Shown one piece after another: positions 6,956 through 16,497 of a DNA stretch of 64,000 nucleotides. This stretch comes from Amycolatopsis regifaucium. Lineage in GTDB: Bacteria > Actinomycetota > Actinomycetes > Mycobacteriales > Pseudonocardiaceae. The stretch is from positions 90,821 to 154,820 of the forward strand of contig NZ_LQCI01000009.1 in assembly GCF_001613935.1 (NCBI RefSeq), written 5' to 3'. The stretch's first letter is position 1. Every line of letters starts with the position of its first letter. The notes below the pieces were generated by a model, which was not told where the DNA came from, did no database searches, and saw only the letters and a list, made by a program, of their open reading frames with translations. The position numbers and the translations under genes were made by a program.

Positions 6956-8998
6956 TCAGGCCCCGGCGAGACCGCGGCGCTTGAGCAGCGGCTCGATCTC
7001 CGGGTCGCGGCCACGGAACGCGCGGAACGCGGCCATCGGGTCGACGCTGCCGCCCCGCCCGAGCAGTTCACGGCGGAAGTGGTCACCGTTCTCCCTGGTG
7101 AGCCCACCGTTCTCGCGGAACCACTGGACGGTGTCCGCGTCGAGGACCTCGCTCCAGATGTAGGAGTAGTACCCGGCGCTGTAGCCACCGCTGAAGACGT
7201 GCGCGAAGTAGGTGGTGCGGTAACGCGGCGGCACGGCCTCCAACGCGACACCGGCCTTGGTCAGCGCCTCGGTCTCGAACCGCTGGACGTCGTCGATGGT
7301 GTCCTCGGTGCCGAGCCCGTGCCACGCCTGGTCCAAAAGGGACGCGGCGAGGTACTCGGTGGTGGAGAACCCTTCGCCGTACTGCTGCGACGCCAGGAGC
7401 TTGTCGATCTGCTCCTGCGGCAGCGGCTCACCGGTCACGTGGTGCTTGGCGTAGTTGGCCAGCACCTCGGGCCACAGCATCCACATCTCGTTGACCTGCG
7501 AGGGGTACTCGACGAAGTCGCGAGGGACGTTGGTGCCGGAGAACGTCGGGTACTCGACGTCGGAAAGCAGCGAGTGCAGTGCGTGCCCGAACTCGTGGAA
7601 GGCGGTGACGACCTCGTCGAAGGTCAGCAGGGTCGGGTCCCCCGCCGGCGGCTTGGCGACGTTGAGGACGTTCACCACGACCGTCTTGGTGCCCAGCAGC
7701 TTCGTCTGGTCGACGAAGTTGTTCATCCAGGCGCCGCCGCGCTTCGAGTCGCGGGCGTAGTAGTCCATCAGGAAAAGGCCGAGTCCGGCGCCGTCGGCGT
7801 CGAAGACCTCGAAGATCCGCACCTCGGGGTGGTACTTCGGCAGGTCGTCGCGCTCGGTGAAGCTCAGGCCGTAGAGCTTGGACGCGGCGAAGAAGACGCC
7901 GTCGGTCAGCACGCGGTTCAGCTCGAAGTACGGGCGCAGTGCGGCCGTGTCGACCTCGAACCGGTCCTTGCGGACGCGTTCGGCGTAGAAGGCCCAGTCC
8001 CAGGGCCGCAAGATCGCGCCGGGGATGTCGGCTTCGAGGTAGCGCTGCAGCTCTTCGGCCTCCGCCTTGGCGTTGGCGACCGCGACCGGCGCGAGGCGTT
8101 CCAGCAGACCGACGGCGGCTTCCGCGGTCTTCGCCGTCTCGTCCTCGATGACATACGAGGCGTGGTCGGGGAAACCGAGCACGGCGGCCCGTTCGGCGCG
8201 CAACCGGACCAGCTCGGCCACGATCCGGTTGTTGTCGAACTCGTTGCCCCGGTTGCCGCGGGACACCGACGCGGTGAAAATCCGCTCACGCAGCGCGCGG
8301 TCCTCCAGCGACGCCAGTGCCGCCTGCGCCGTCGGCAGAGTCAGCTTGAGGACGTACTTGCCCTCCTCGCCCGCGGTTTCGGCGGCGGTGGCGATGGCGT
8401 CGTCGGTGAGCCCGGCGAGTTCCTTGACGTCGTCGACGACCACAGCGAGTTCGTTGGTGTCCTTCAGCAGGTTCTGCTGGAACCTGGTCGACAGCGTCGA
8501 AAGCTGTTCGTTCAGCTCGCGCAGCCGCTTCTGGTCGGGCTCGGGCAGCCCGGCGCCGGCGCGGCGGACGTCGGTGTGGCGACGCTCCAGCAGCCGCAGG
8601 GACTCGGGGTCGAGCCCGAGTTCGTCCCGGCGCTCGAACAGGGTGTTGATCCGGGCGAACAACGCCGGGTTCAGGTTGATGGCGTCGGCGTGCGCGGCCA
8701 GCCGCGGCGCCATCTCGGCCTGCACGCGCTGGATCTCGTCGTTCGCGTTGGATCCGGCGAGGTTGAAGAACACGCTGGAGACGCGGGACAGGAGCCTGCC
8801 GGACTTCTCCAGCGCGACGATGGTGTTCTCGAAGGTCGGCGGCTCGGGCGAACCGGCGATCTCCTCGATCTCCGCGGCATGCTCGGCCAGTCCGGCTTCG
8901 AAGGCGGGCAGGAAGTGCTCGTCGGCGATCCGGTCGAAGGGAGGAAGGGCGTAGGGCAGCTCACTCGGCGCGGCGAACGGGTTGTCCTGCGAAATCAT
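6956..8998 (-). CDS. M3-family metallopeptidase (peptidyl-dipeptidase Dcp / oligopeptidase A-like)
   Basis: A 680-residue M3A zinc peptidase of full family length. The zinc site HEFGH is at 468-472 (FHEFGHALHSLLS), with the third ligand Glu497 in FVEYPSQ. The C-terminal FSGGYSAGYYSYIWSE segment is the family's conserved substrate-binding tyrosine region. There is no signal peptide, so it acts in the cytoplasm on short peptides. It stands alone with no evident operon partner. Confidence 0.9.
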   Translation of the reverse strand: MISQDNPFAAPSELPYALPPFDRIADEHFLPAFEAGLAEHAAEIEEIAGSPEPPTFENTIVALEKSGRLLSRVSSVFFNLAGSNANDEIQRVQAEMAPRLAAHADAINLNPALFARINTLFERRDELGLDPESLRLLERRHTDVRRAGAGLPEPDQKRLRELNEQLSTLSTRFQQNLLKDTNELAVVVDDVKELAGLTDDAIATAAETAGEEGKYVLKLTLPTAQAALASLEDRALRERIFTASVSRGNRGNEFDNNRIVAELVRLRAERAAVLGFPDHASYVIEDETAKTAEAAVGLLERLAPVAVANAKAEAEELQRYLEADIPGAILRPWDWAFYAERVRKDRFEVDTAALRPYFELNRVLTDGVFFAASKLYGLSFTERDDLPKYHPEVRIFEVFDADGAGLGLFLMDYYARDSKRGGAWMNNFVDQTKLLGTKTVVVNVLNVAKPPAGDPTLLTFDEVVTAFHEFGHALHSLLSDVEYPTFSGTNVPRDFVEYPSQVNEMWMLWPEVLANYAKHHVTGEPLPQEQIDKLLASQQYGEGFSTTEYLAASLLDQAWHGLGTEDTIDDVQRFETEALTKAGVALEAVPPRYRTTYFAHVFSGGYSAGYYSYIWSEVLDADTVQWFRENGGLTRENGDHFRRELLGRGGSVDPMAAFRAFRGRDPEIEPLLKRRGLAGA

Positions 8999-9101
8999 CG
9001 GTGTTGCTCCCGGGTCGTCGAATCTGCTGGTCTGGCCACCTTACGGGCAGCGAGGGGCCGGTGGATGCCGTCCGTGGCGGTGACGCCGACGTCGGCGATG
9101 G

Positions 9102-9812
9102 TCACGCTCCGGTGGTACCGCCCACCACCGCGTCCGAACTCTGCTTCCCCCTGCCGCCGTTGGCTTCGGCTTTGGGTTCCGGTGGGGCGATCCCGGCCAG
9201 GTCGCCGCCGTTGTCGTTGACGCGCAACACGAACGGCCGAGTCTCGGTGTAGCGGACGACCGAAACCGAGGCCGGGTCGACCACGATCCGCTGGAAGGAA
9301 TCGAGATGCTGGCCGAGCGCGTCGGCGAGGATCGACTTGATCACATCGCCGTGGCTGCATAAGAGCCATACCGCGTTTTCGCCGTGCTTCGCGGTGATTC
9401 GCGCGTCGTGCGCACGGACGGCCGCGACCGAGCGGGCCTGCATCTCGGCCAATCCTTCGCCGCCGGGGAAGACCGCGGCCGACGGATGCGCCTGAACGAC
9501 CTTCCACAGAGGTTCTTTGAACAGATCCTTGAGCGCGCGGCCGGTCCATTCGCCGTAGTCCACTTCGGACAAACCGGGCTCTTTGATCTTCTTCAGGCCG
9601 CGTGCCTCGGCCAGCTTCGCGACGGTCTGCCGGCAACGGAGCATCGGCGAGACCACCAGTTCGGCCAGCGGTACCGGCGCAAGCCGCTCGACCAGCGCGG
9701 CCGCCTGCGCCCGGCCGGTGTCGTCCAGGCCGACCTTGGGCGTGCGTCCGGCGAGGACGCCCGAACCGTTCGCCGTGGACTTGCCGTGGCGCAGAAGGAT
9801 CACAGTACTCAC
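9102..9812 (-). CDS. Histidine phosphatase (phosphoglycerate mutase-like)
   Basis: A 236-residue histidine phosphatase of the actinobacterial MSMEG_4193 type. The phospho-acceptor motif LLRHGKST is at 6-13, with a later DYGEWTGR and a catalytic His in LLCSHGDVIKS. I chose the GTG at 9812 because TAGGGT (9825-9820) is a -10 box 7 nt before it, making a leaderless start; the GTG at 9821 would lie across that box. It follows uppP in the same direction, but a long hairpin separates them. The substrate is unknown. Confidence 0.82.
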   Translation of the reverse strand: MSTVILLRHGKSTANGSGVLAGRTPKVGLDDTGRAQAAALVERLAPVPLAELVVSPMLRCRQTVAKLAEARGLKKIKEPGLSEVDYGEWTGRALKDLFKEPLWKVVQAHPSAAVFPGGEGLAEMQARSVAAVRAHDARITAKHGENAVWLLCSHGDVIKSILADALGQHLDSFQRIVVDPASVSVVRYTETRPFVLRVNDNGGDLAGIAPPEPKAEANGGRGKQSSDAVVGGTTGA

Positions 9813-9842
9813 GTGGCCCACCCTACGGGTCGTGCTTTGCCC

Positions 9843-9906
9843 CGCGTTTCGTCCTCTGGATGCGGTACTTGCACGCGCAAGGACCGCGTTCAGAGGACGA
9901 AACGCG
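9843..9906 (-). terminator. Nested hairpin terminator after uppP
   Basis: Perfect 16-nt arms (9843-9858 and 9891-9906, left arm CGCGTTTCGTCCTCTG) enclose a loop that contains further pairs, GCGGT/ACCGC and TTGC/GCAA. It begins 7 nt beyond the uppP stop and lies upstream of the phosphatase promoter. Confidence 0.65.
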
Positions 9907-9912
9907 TAGGAG

Positions 9913-10752
9913 CTACAGGTGCGGGCCCTCCTGCGGGTCCAGGACGCCGGTGACGATCAGTACGAACAGCAGGGCGCCGAGCACGAGCCGGTAGATGACG
10001 AACGGCACGAAGCTCTTGGTCTTGATGTAGGACATCAGCCACGCGATGACGGCGTAGCCGACGCCGAACGCGACCAGCGTCGCCAGGATCGTCGGGCCCC
10101 ATTGCGCCGGGGCGCCGTCCTTGCCGATGTCGGTGAGCTTGTACAGCCCCGAGCCGAACACCGCCGGCAGCGCCAGCAGGAACGAGTACTCGGCGGCCTC
10201 CGCGCGGGTGTAACCGAGCAACAGCCCCGCGCTGGTGGTGCCGCCGGAGCGGGAGACACCCGGGATCAGCGCCAGCGCCTGCGCGAAACCGAATCCGAGG
10301 CCGTGCGGCACGGTCAGGTGATCGAGCGTCCGCTCCTGCTTCCCGATGCGGTCGGCCACGAGAAGGATGAGGCCGAAGACGATCAGCGTGGTCGCGGTGA
10401 TCCGCAGATCACGGAAGGTCTCGTCGATCGCGTCCTGCAGCAGCAGGCCCAGCACGACGATCGGCAGCGAACCGACGATGATCAGCCAGCCGAGCCTCGC
10501 GTCCGGGTCCTGTCGCCAGTCCTTCTTGTAGATCGAGAAGAACCAGGCTCGGAGGATCTTCCCGATCTTGGCCGAGAAGTACAGGATGACCGCGAGTTCG
10601 GTGCCGATCTGGGTCACCGCGGTGAACGCCGCGCCCGGATCGTCCCAGCCCGCCAGCGCCGCGGTGATCCGCAGGTGCGCGCTGGAGGAGATCGGCAGGA
10701 ACTCGGTCAGGCCCTGGACGAGGCCGAGGACCAGTGCTTCGAACCAGCCCAT
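9913..10752 (-). CDS. uppP: Undecaprenyl-diphosphatase (UppP/BacA family)
   Basis: A 279-residue integral membrane phosphatase that recycles undecaprenyl diphosphate to the monophosphate carrier for peptidoglycan synthesis. The first catalytic motif is at 16-26 ([11 protein letters not shown], including Glu17) and the second is [13 protein letters not shown] in the middle. At least seven hydrophobic segments are visible. Its ATG shares one base with the stop codon of the upstream LLM oxidoreductase (TGATG), so it is translationally coupled to it. The family also gives bacitracin resistance when overproduced. Confidence 0.93.
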   Translation of the reverse strand: MGWFEALVLGLVQGLTEFLPISSSAHLRITAALAGWDDPGAAFTAVTQIGTELAVILYFSAKIGKILRAWFFSIYKKDWRQDPDARLGWLIIVGSLPIVVLGLLLQDAIDETFRDLRITATTLIVFGLILLVADRIGKQERTLDHLTVPHGLGFGFAQALALIPGVSRSGGTTSAGLLLGYTRAEAAEYSFLLALPAVFGSGLYKLTDIGKDGAPAQWGPTILATLVAFGVGYAVIAWLMSYIKTKSFVPFVIYRLVLGALLFVLIVTGVLDPQEGPHL

Positions 10753-11798
10753 CAGGCGACACCGGCCAGTTCGATCGCCTCGGCGGCGGTCTCGAGAGCG
10801 TGTGCGGAGCTCTCCGGGTCCGGCATGGAGGGCGCGACGGTCAGCGTGGTGACCCCCGCTCCGGCGAAGGCCCGCATCCGGTCCGCGATCCGTTCCTTCG
10901 GCCCCAGCAGCGACGTCGCGTCGATGAACTCGAGCGGGACGGCGGCCATGGCGCCCGCGTAGTCCTTGCCGAGGTACTTCTGCTGGACGTCGGCAGCTTC
11001 GCGCTCGAAGCCCATCCGGCAGGCGAGCTGGTTGTAGAAGTTCTTTTCGCGGCTGCCCATCCCGCCGATGTACAGCGCCGCGTACCTGCGGACCGCGTCG
11101 GCACAGGCCTTCCAGTCGTCACCGACCACGAGCGGGACGGTGGGGACGACGTCGAAGCCGTCGAGGGAACGCCCGGCCTTGTCCGCACCCGCCTGGATCA
11201 GCTTCAGCTGCTCACCGGCGTGCTCGGGCGAGAAGAACACCGGCAGCCAGCCGTTGGCGATCTCACCGGTCAGTTCGAGGTTCTTCGGGCCGATCGCGGC
11301 CAGGTACACCGGGATCTCTTCGCGCACCGGGTGCACGGTCAGCGTCAGTGCCTTGCCGGGCCCGCCGGGCAGCGGCAGCTGGAAATGGTCGCCGTCGTAC
11401 TTGACCCGCTCCCGGGCCAGTGCCTTGCGGACGATCTCGACGTATTCGCGCGTGCGGCCGAGCGGCGACACGAACTTCACGCCGTGCCAGCCTTCGGACA
11501 CCTGCGGGCCGGAGACACCGAGGCCGAGGCGGAACCGGCCGCCCGACAGCGTGTCCAGGGTCGCGGCGGTCATCGCGGTCATCGCCGGCGTCCGCGCCGG
11601 GACCTGCAGCACCGCGCTGCCCACGTCGATCCGTGAGGTCTGCGCCGCCACCCACGCCAGCACCGTCGGCGCGTCCGAACCGTAGGCCTCCGCGGCCCAC
11701 ACGACCGCGTAGTCCAGTTCGTCCGCCTTCTTCGCCAATGCCAGGTTGGCCGCGTCGTTGCCCGCGCCCCAATAGCCCAAATTCAGTCCGAGTCGCAC
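10752..11798 (-). CDS. LLM-class (luciferase-like) F420-dependent oxidoreductase
   Basis: A 348-residue TIM-barrel oxidoreductase of the bacterial luciferase-like superfamily. The N-terminus ([11 protein letters not shown]), [19 protein letters not shown] and [23 protein letters not shown] are the conserved segments of F420-dependent members. The start is GTG at 11798. It is the first gene of a unit with uppP, whose start overlaps its stop. The substrate is not evident. Confidence 0.85.
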   Translation of the reverse strand: MRLGLNLGYWGAGNDAANLALAKKADELDYAVVWAAEAYGSDAPTVLAWVAAQTSRIDVGSAVLQVPARTPAMTAMTAATLDTLSGGRFRLGLGVSGPQVSEGWHGVKFVSPLGRTREYVEIVRKALARERVKYDGDHFQLPLPGGPGKALTLTVHPVREEIPVYLAAIGPKNLELTGEIANGWLPVFFSPEHAGEQLKLIQAGADKAGRSLDGFDVVPTVPLVVGDDWKACADAVRRYAALYIGGMGSREKNFYNQLACRMGFEREAADVQQKYLGKDYAGAMAAVPLEFIDATSLLGPKERIADRMRAFAGAGVTTLTVAPSMPDPESSAHALETAAEAIELAGVA

Positions 11799-11934
11799 GG
11801 CGTGAATGTATCCAGCTGGGTGTCACTCCTCCGTTCAGGGTGTTGGCACCGCGGTGACCCGCCGGTGGTACTCGATCACGACACGCTCACCTGCTCCGTG
11901 TCCCGCACTTGCCTTCCGGCTAGGCTCGCCCGTC

Positions 11935-12900
11935 GTGGAAAAGCGACAGCTCGGCCGGTCGGGACTGCGGGTCTCGCGGATGGCCCTCGGGACCATGACG
12001 TGGGGTGGCGACACCGACTCCGAGGAGGCGGCCAGCCAGCTGGTCGCGTTCGTCGACGCCGGGGGCACCCTGGTCGACACCGCCGACATCTACACCGAGG
12101 GCGAGAGCGAACGCGTCCTCGGCGCCCTGCTCGGCGACCTGGTCCCCCGGGACGACATCGTTCTCGCCACCAAGGCCGTCGCCCGCCGCACCGACGGCCC
12201 GTTCGGCGGCGGCGCCTCGCGCGGCGCGCTGCTGAGCGCGCTCGAAGGCTCGCTGCGCCGCCTCGGCACCGACCACATCGATCTCTGGCAGTTGCACGCC
12301 TGGGACACCACCGTGCCGGTCGACGAGACACTCGCCGCTCTCGAGTACGCCGTTTCCAGCGGCAAGGTCCGCTACGTCGGCGTCTCCAACTACTGCGGCT
12401 GGCAGCTGGCGACCGCCGCGGCCCGCGGTTCCGCCGTCGCCCCGCTGGTGTCGACGCAGGTCGAGTACTCGCTGCTGGAACGCGGGGTCGACCGCGAGGT
12501 GGTCCCGGCGGCCGAGCATCACGGCATCGGGATCCTGCCCTGGGCGCCGCTCGGCCGGGGGGTGCTCACCGGCAAGTACCGCACCGGCACACCCGCCGAT
12601 TCGCGCGGCGCTTCGAGCGTTTACGCGGGCTATGTCGAACATCACCTGACCGATCGCGCGGCCAGGATCGTGCAGGCGGTCGCGACCGCCGCCGACGGCC
12701 TCGGCACCTCGCCGCTGGCCGTCGCGCTGGCCTGGGTCCGCGACCGGCCGGGAGTGGTCGCGCCCGTGGTCGGGGCCCGTGACACCGGTCAGCTGACCGG
12801 GTCGCTCACCGCCGAGGACATCACGCTCCCGCCCGCCATCCGCTCCGCGCTCGACGACGTCAGCGCGATCGAGGTCGGCTATCCGGAACGCGGCCTGTGA
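11935..12900 (+). CDS. Aldo/keto reductase
   Basis: A 321-residue NADPH-dependent aldo/keto reductase. The opening RQLGRSGLRVSRMALGTMTWGG is typical. The catalytic tetrad is visible as Asp and Tyr in DTADIYTEGESE, Lys in LATKAVA, and His in LWQLHAWD. I chose the GTG at 11935: TAGGCT at 11921-11926 forms a -10 box 8 nt upstream, giving a leaderless transcript, whereas upstream in-frame starts are not family-like. It is divergent from the LLM oxidoreductase. Confidence 0.86.
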   Translation: MEKRQLGRSGLRVSRMALGTMTWGGDTDSEEAASQLVAFVDAGGTLVDTADIYTEGESERVLGALLGDLVPRDDIVLATKAVARRTDGPFGGGASRGALLSALEGSLRRLGTDHIDLWQLHAWDTTVPVDETLAALEYAVSSGKVRYVGVSNYCGWQLATAAARGSAVAPLVSTQVEYSLLERGVDREVVPAAEHHGIGILPWAPLGRGVLTGKYRTGTPADSRGASSVYAGYVEHHLTDRAARIVQAVATAADGLGTSPLAVALAWVRDRPGVVAPVVGARDTGQLTGSLTAEDITLPPAIRSALDDVSAIEVGYPERGL

Positions 12901-13013
12901 GCCGTCTCAGTGAGTGGTTTAGGTGACTGTTGAGTGACGCGGACGTGACGCGGTCGGGTTCCTGGGGGATGCTGGACAGGTCCGTTCGACAAGTAGCAGG
13001 TGGAGGCACCAAC

Positions 13014-14027
13014 GTGGGTCGGCTGTCCGCCATTTCCCGGATCGCGATCCCGCTCGTCGGTGCCCTGGTGCTCTCGTCGTGCGGTACCGACGACACTCCG
13101 AACGACACCCTGCAGATCGTGCAGAACCCGGTCGCGGCGACCGCGGCCGTCTCCCCTGCCGTGGCGATCAAGCCGGCGGGCTCGGTGTTCGCCGCACCGG
13201 GGGTGAAGGCGCTGGTCACCGACGAGACGAGCAAGACGCTGGTCGTCGCCGTCTCGGATCCGCCGTCGCTGCGCATCTACGACCTCGCGGCCCTGGACGC
13301 GCCGAAGACGACCGTGGCCCTGCCCGGTCCGGCCGAGCGGCTCACCGTCTCGAATTCGCAGGTGCTCGCCGGCGTCCCGGACAAGAGCGTGCTGGCGAAG
13401 GTCACCCTTCCCGGTGGCGCGCTCGAGACGATCCCCGTCGCGGGTCAGCCGTCCGCCGGTCTCGCCGACGGCGACGCGACGCTGGTCGCGGTCCGTGATC
13501 GCAAGGTCCTCGAAGTGCTGTCCGAGAACTCCGGCCCCAAGACCATCACGGGCCAGATCTACAGCGCCGACGACGTACTGAACACCGGTGACGGTGTGGT
13601 CGTGCTGGACAAGCTGCGCACCGCGCTGTTCTCCGTGGATCTCACCGAGGGCAAGATCGGCGAGGGCCTGCGGGCGGGCGACGGCGCGGCCAACGCGGTC
13701 ACCGACGACTTCGGGCGCGTCTTCGTCACCGACGCGCGAGCGGGCGCGTTGCTGGCGTTTTCCACGACGCCGTTGTTGCTGCGCCAGCGCTATCCCGTCC
13801 CCGGGGGGGTGTACGGCATCGCCTACGACCGCGCGCGAGGCCTCGTCTGGGTCACCCTCACCGAACGCAACGAGGTCGTCGGCTTCGACGTCCGCGGCGG
13901 CGAACCGATCGAGAAGCACCGGTTCCCGACCTTGCGGCAGCCAGATTCGGTCACCGTCGACGCCCACGGCGGCCGGGTGGTCGTCGGCTCGGCCATCGGA
14001 GAAGGGATCCAGGTGATCACGCCATGA
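13014..14027 (+). CDS. YncE-like beta-propeller lipoprotein
   Basis: A 337-residue secreted lipoprotein. A lipoprotein signal peptide with lipobox LSSC places the acylated Cys at residue 23. The rest is a series of short repeats with WVTLTERNEVVGFDVRGG-type strands, as in seven-bladed YncE/NHL-like propellers. The start is GTG at 13014, preceded by GGAGG at 13002-13006; an earlier in-frame start lacks support. The stop overlaps the next start (ATGA at 14024-14027), so it is translationally coupled to the DUF5703 gene. Confidence 0.8.
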   Translation: MGRLSAISRIAIPLVGALVLSSCGTDDTPNDTLQIVQNPVAATAAVSPAVAIKPAGSVFAAPGVKALVTDETSKTLVVAVSDPPSLRIYDLAALDAPKTTVALPGPAERLTVSNSQVLAGVPDKSVLAKVTLPGGALETIPVAGQPSAGLADGDATLVAVRDRKVLEVLSENSGPKTITGQIYSADDVLNTGDGVVVLDKLRTALFSVDLTEGKIGEGLRAGDGAANAVTDDFGRVFVTDARAGALLAFSTTPLLLRQRYPVPGGVYGIAYDRARGLVWVTLTERNEVVGFDVRGGEPIEKHRFPTLRQPDSVTVDAHGGRVVVGSAIGEGIQVITP

Positions 14028-14245
14028 CAGTTGTGGACGAGGCGGTGGTCGAAGGGGATTGGGAGTACCGGCGGCTGCAGTTGCCGCCCGGTGTGTCCCG
14101 GCGGGCGGCGGCGACGCAGCTGTCGATCCACGCCGAGTTCGCCGGTTGGGAACTCTCGACCGTCCGGCTCTACTCCGATGGGACGCGAAGGGTGTGGTTG
14201 CGCCGCAAGCGCACCGCCAATCCCCTGCCCGGCCTGATCACCTGA
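14024..14245 (+). CDS. DUF5703 family small protein
   Basis: A 73-residue actinobacterial protein with the DUF5703 pattern: GDWEYRRLQLPPGVSRRAA, then HAEFAGWELSTVRLYSDGTR and WLRRKR. The function is unknown. It overlaps the lipoprotein stop by 4 nt, so the two are made together, and its 3' end overlaps the convergent SRPBCC gene by 8 nt. Confidence 0.85.
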   Translation: MTVVDEAVVEGDWEYRRLQLPPGVSRRAAATQLSIHAEFAGWELSTVRLYSDGTRRVWLRRKRTANPLPGLIT

Positions 14246-14981
14246 ACACGCGGGCGAGCCAGTCCGCCCAGATCTTTTCCTGCTTCGCGGGGTCGACATC
14301 GCCGAACAGGTGATGCATCGCGACCATCGGGCCCGGAAAGCCGCGTACGAACCGCAGGAACGCGTCCGCGGTCCGGATCCCGACGGTCTGCGCGTTCGCC
14401 AGGTAGACCTCGCCGTCCACAGCGGACATCGACCCGGTCGACAGCCGGATCCGGTCCCCCGTCTCCGGCCGGCCCGCCAGGCCGAGTTCCCGGCCGAGGG
14501 TCAGCCACGCGCTGTCCCAGTCCGCGATCATCGGCCCGAACACCGTCACCGGCACGGCCTTCCGCCCGGCGAAGTTGGTGAGGTATTCGACCAGGGTGCG
14601 GAAGAAGAGCTCGCCACCGGCGGTCATCGCCTCGAACTCGTCCTCCCAGTCGTCGCCGGGAAGGAAGCCGCTGGTGACGGTCCGCAGCACCGTGCTGCCA
14701 CCGGCACGGCCTTCGATCAGGAACTCGTAGGCCACGAATCGCCCGTCAGGCGCCGGCTCCGTGCCGTAGACGAGCCGCTCCAGCGGATCCCACGAGGTGA
14801 TCACGGAAGCGGGTTCGAAGCTGCCGAACGCGGTCTTCACCGTGCCTCCGACGCCGCCATCGACTTCGTTTCGCCCCATGAACCACGACGTGATCCCTGG
14901 CCCGGTGGCGATGGCCTCCCAGATCTGTTCCGGTGTCGCGTCGACCTCGGCGCGCTCGGTGATCTCGAATTCGTGCCCCAC
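14238..14981 (-). CDS. SRPBCC (AHSA1-like) domain protein
   Basis: A 247-residue protein. The N-terminal half is a START/AHSA1-type fold (ITERAEVDATPEQIWEAIATGPGITSWF). A C-terminal half of similar character suggests a second related domain. The start is GTG at 14981, directly adjacent to the ArsR stop with no gap, so the two form an operon. ArsR-AHSA1 pairs are common in actinobacteria; the ligand is unknown. Confidence 0.8.
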   Translation of the reverse strand: MGHEFEITERAEVDATPEQIWEAIATGPGITSWFMGRNEVDGGVGGTVKTAFGSFEPASVITSWDPLERLVYGTEPAPDGRFVAYEFLIEGRAGGSTVLRTVTSGFLPGDDWEDEFEAMTAGGELFFRTLVEYLTNFAGRKAVPVTVFGPMIADWDSAWLTLGRELGLAGRPETGDRIRLSTGSMSAVDGEVYLANAQTVGIRTADAFLRFVRGFPGPMVAMHHLFGDVDPAKQEKIWADWLARVFR

Positions 14982-15578
14982 TCAGCGCTCCTCGGGCTCG
15001 GTTTTGACGCTCGGGTGGACGGCGACCACGATCCGGTGGTCGCGGCCGTGCTCGGCGCCTTCATCGTGGTATTTGCTCACCAGGTTCGTGACCGCGGCGG
15101 TGAGCTCCTCGGCGAACGCGGCCCTGTCGGCCGCGGAGGAGAACCGCACCTCACCGTCGATCGCGAAGGTCGCGACCCGTTTGCGAGCCTTGGCCGAACC
15201 GGTGATCAGCAGGCCGACGTCGCGCACCAGCCTGCCCGCGACCGCGAGCAGCCAGCGTGCGGAGAGCCGGTCCGGAGACTGGGCCGGGTCGGGCTGCACC
15301 GCGGACAAGGCGGTCGGCGAGATCACGTAGGACGACGCCGTCGCGCGCATCATGCGTTCGGTGACGTTGCCCTTGCGCCGTTCTTCGACGAGCTCGACCA
15401 GCCCGTGCTTCTCCAGCGCGCGCAGATGGTAGTTCACCTTCTGTCTCGGCAGGTCGATCCGGCCTGCCAGCATCGTGGCCGACGCCGGTTCGGCGAGTTC
15501 GGCGAGCAGCCGGGCACGGACGGGATCCAGCGACACTTCGGCCGCTTCCGCGTCCTCGATCACCGCAACGGAGAACAT
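14982..15578 (-). CDS. ArsR-like winged-helix transcriptional regulator
   Basis: A 198-residue regulator. The winged helix is at about 15-70 (LDPVRARLLAELAEPASATM, then LPRQKVNYHLRALEKHGLVEL), followed by a C-terminal domain with a beta-strand wing and helices. No metal-binding Cys cluster is present, so a metal sensor is unlikely. Upstream, TTGACA (15613-15608) lies 17 nt from a weak -10 (CACCGT) that ends 6 nt before the ATG, again a leaderless arrangement. It is the first gene of an operon with the SRPBCC protein. Confidence 0.83.
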   Translation of the reverse strand: MFSVAVIEDAEAAEVSLDPVRARLLAELAEPASATMLAGRIDLPRQKVNYHLRALEKHGLVELVEERRKGNVTERMMRATASSYVISPTALSAVQPDPAQSPDRLSARWLLAVAGRLVRDVGLLITGSAKARKRVATFAIDGEVRFSSAADRAAFAEELTAAVTNLVSKYHDEGAEHGRDHRIVVAVHPSVKTEPEER

Positions 15579-15618
15579 GACAAGACGGTGCCACCGAAAA
15601 GAGAAGTTGTCAAGGATG

Positions 15619-16497
15619 CTAGGCTTGTCGGCGAGCCTGGTTCGCGAGCGCCAGCAGGCGGGGCACCACCTGCGGGGCCGCCTCCAGCGGGACCACGTGC
15701 CCGACCCCGGGCAGCACCACCGCCGTCCCGTTCTCCACCGCGCCGGCGAGCTCCTCGACGTCGGCCGTGGGCACCAGTTTGTCGCGCTCGCCGACGATCG
15801 CGGTCACCGGTACCGAGCCGACCTGCGACAACGCCGATTCCCGCGTATAGGCGTCCAGTGCCGGGCGGAAGGCCGACACCGTCTGCGGCCAGTTACCGCG
15901 GATCATCCGCACCGTCAGCTCGACGTCGCCGGGCGCCGGGTCGTCACCGAAGAGCCACCAGCGCAGCCCGGCGATCACCGCCTTGCTCGTATGCTCCCGC
16001 ACCAGCGAAATCACCTTCGTCCCGAAGACGATTTCCAGGTCACGGCCGAGTTTCCCGAGTGCGTTCGGCCAGATCGCGTCCGGGGTGACACCGCCCGCCG
16101 ACATGGCGAGCAGGCCGACGCCCGCCACCCTGGCCGCGAAGACCTCCGGGTGGCGTTGGGCGAGCGACAGGATCGCGAGACCGCCCATGTCGTGGCCGAC
16201 GAGGACGATCCGGCCCTTGGGGAGCACCTTGTCCAGAATCTCCGCCAGGTCGTCGGCGAGGTGTCCCATGGTCGCCGACGCGGGCCGGACGGCACCGGAT
16301 TCACCGTGTCCGCGCTGGTCGTAAGCCAGTACCGCGATCGGCTCCTCCCCCGCTTCGGCCAGCACCGGCGCGATGGCGCGCCAGCTCCGCCTGTCGAGGG
16401 CGTATCCGTGAAGGAGCACGACGGTCACCGGCGCCGACGGAACCCCCCAGCGCTCGAAGTGCAGGGGTGTTCCGTCGGCGGCCAGCAGACCGGGCAT
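15619..16497 (-). CDS. Alpha/beta hydrolase with Asp nucleophile (epoxide hydrolase/dehalogenase-like)
   Basis: A 292-residue alpha/beta hydrolase. The oxyanion segment LLHGYALDRRSW is at 28-39. The nucleophile elbow reads VGHDMGG (100-106), so Asp103 takes the place of the usual Ser. Asp is the nucleophile in epoxide hydrolases and haloalkane dehalogenases, and it rules out a simple esterase. A catalytic His is visible in GVGHVVPLE and an acid in VGERDKLVP. The ATG at 16497 shares a base with the M20 peptidase stop (TGATG), so the two genes are translationally coupled. Confidence 0.83.
   Translation of the reverse strand: MPGLLAADGTPLHFERWGVPSAPVTVVLLHGYALDRRSWRAIAPVLAEAGEEPIAVLAYDQRGHGESGAVRPASATMGHLADDLAEILDKVLPKGRIVLVGHDMGGLAILSLAQRHPEVFAARVAGVGLLAMSAGGVTPDAIWPNALGKLGRDLEIVFGTKVISLVREHTSKAVIAGLRWWLFGDDPAPGDVELTVRMIRGNWPQTVSAFRPALDAYTRESALSQVGSVPVTAIVGERDKLVPTADVEELAGAVENGTAVVLPGVGHVVPLEAAPQVVPRLLALANQARRQA

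Noticed and set aside
6698..9220. Long plus-strand open frame opposite the M3 peptidase
   Set aside because: It is the antisense shadow of a high-GC gene; its translation is repetitive in Val, Gly and Arg without any family motif, while the minus strand has full M3 motifs.
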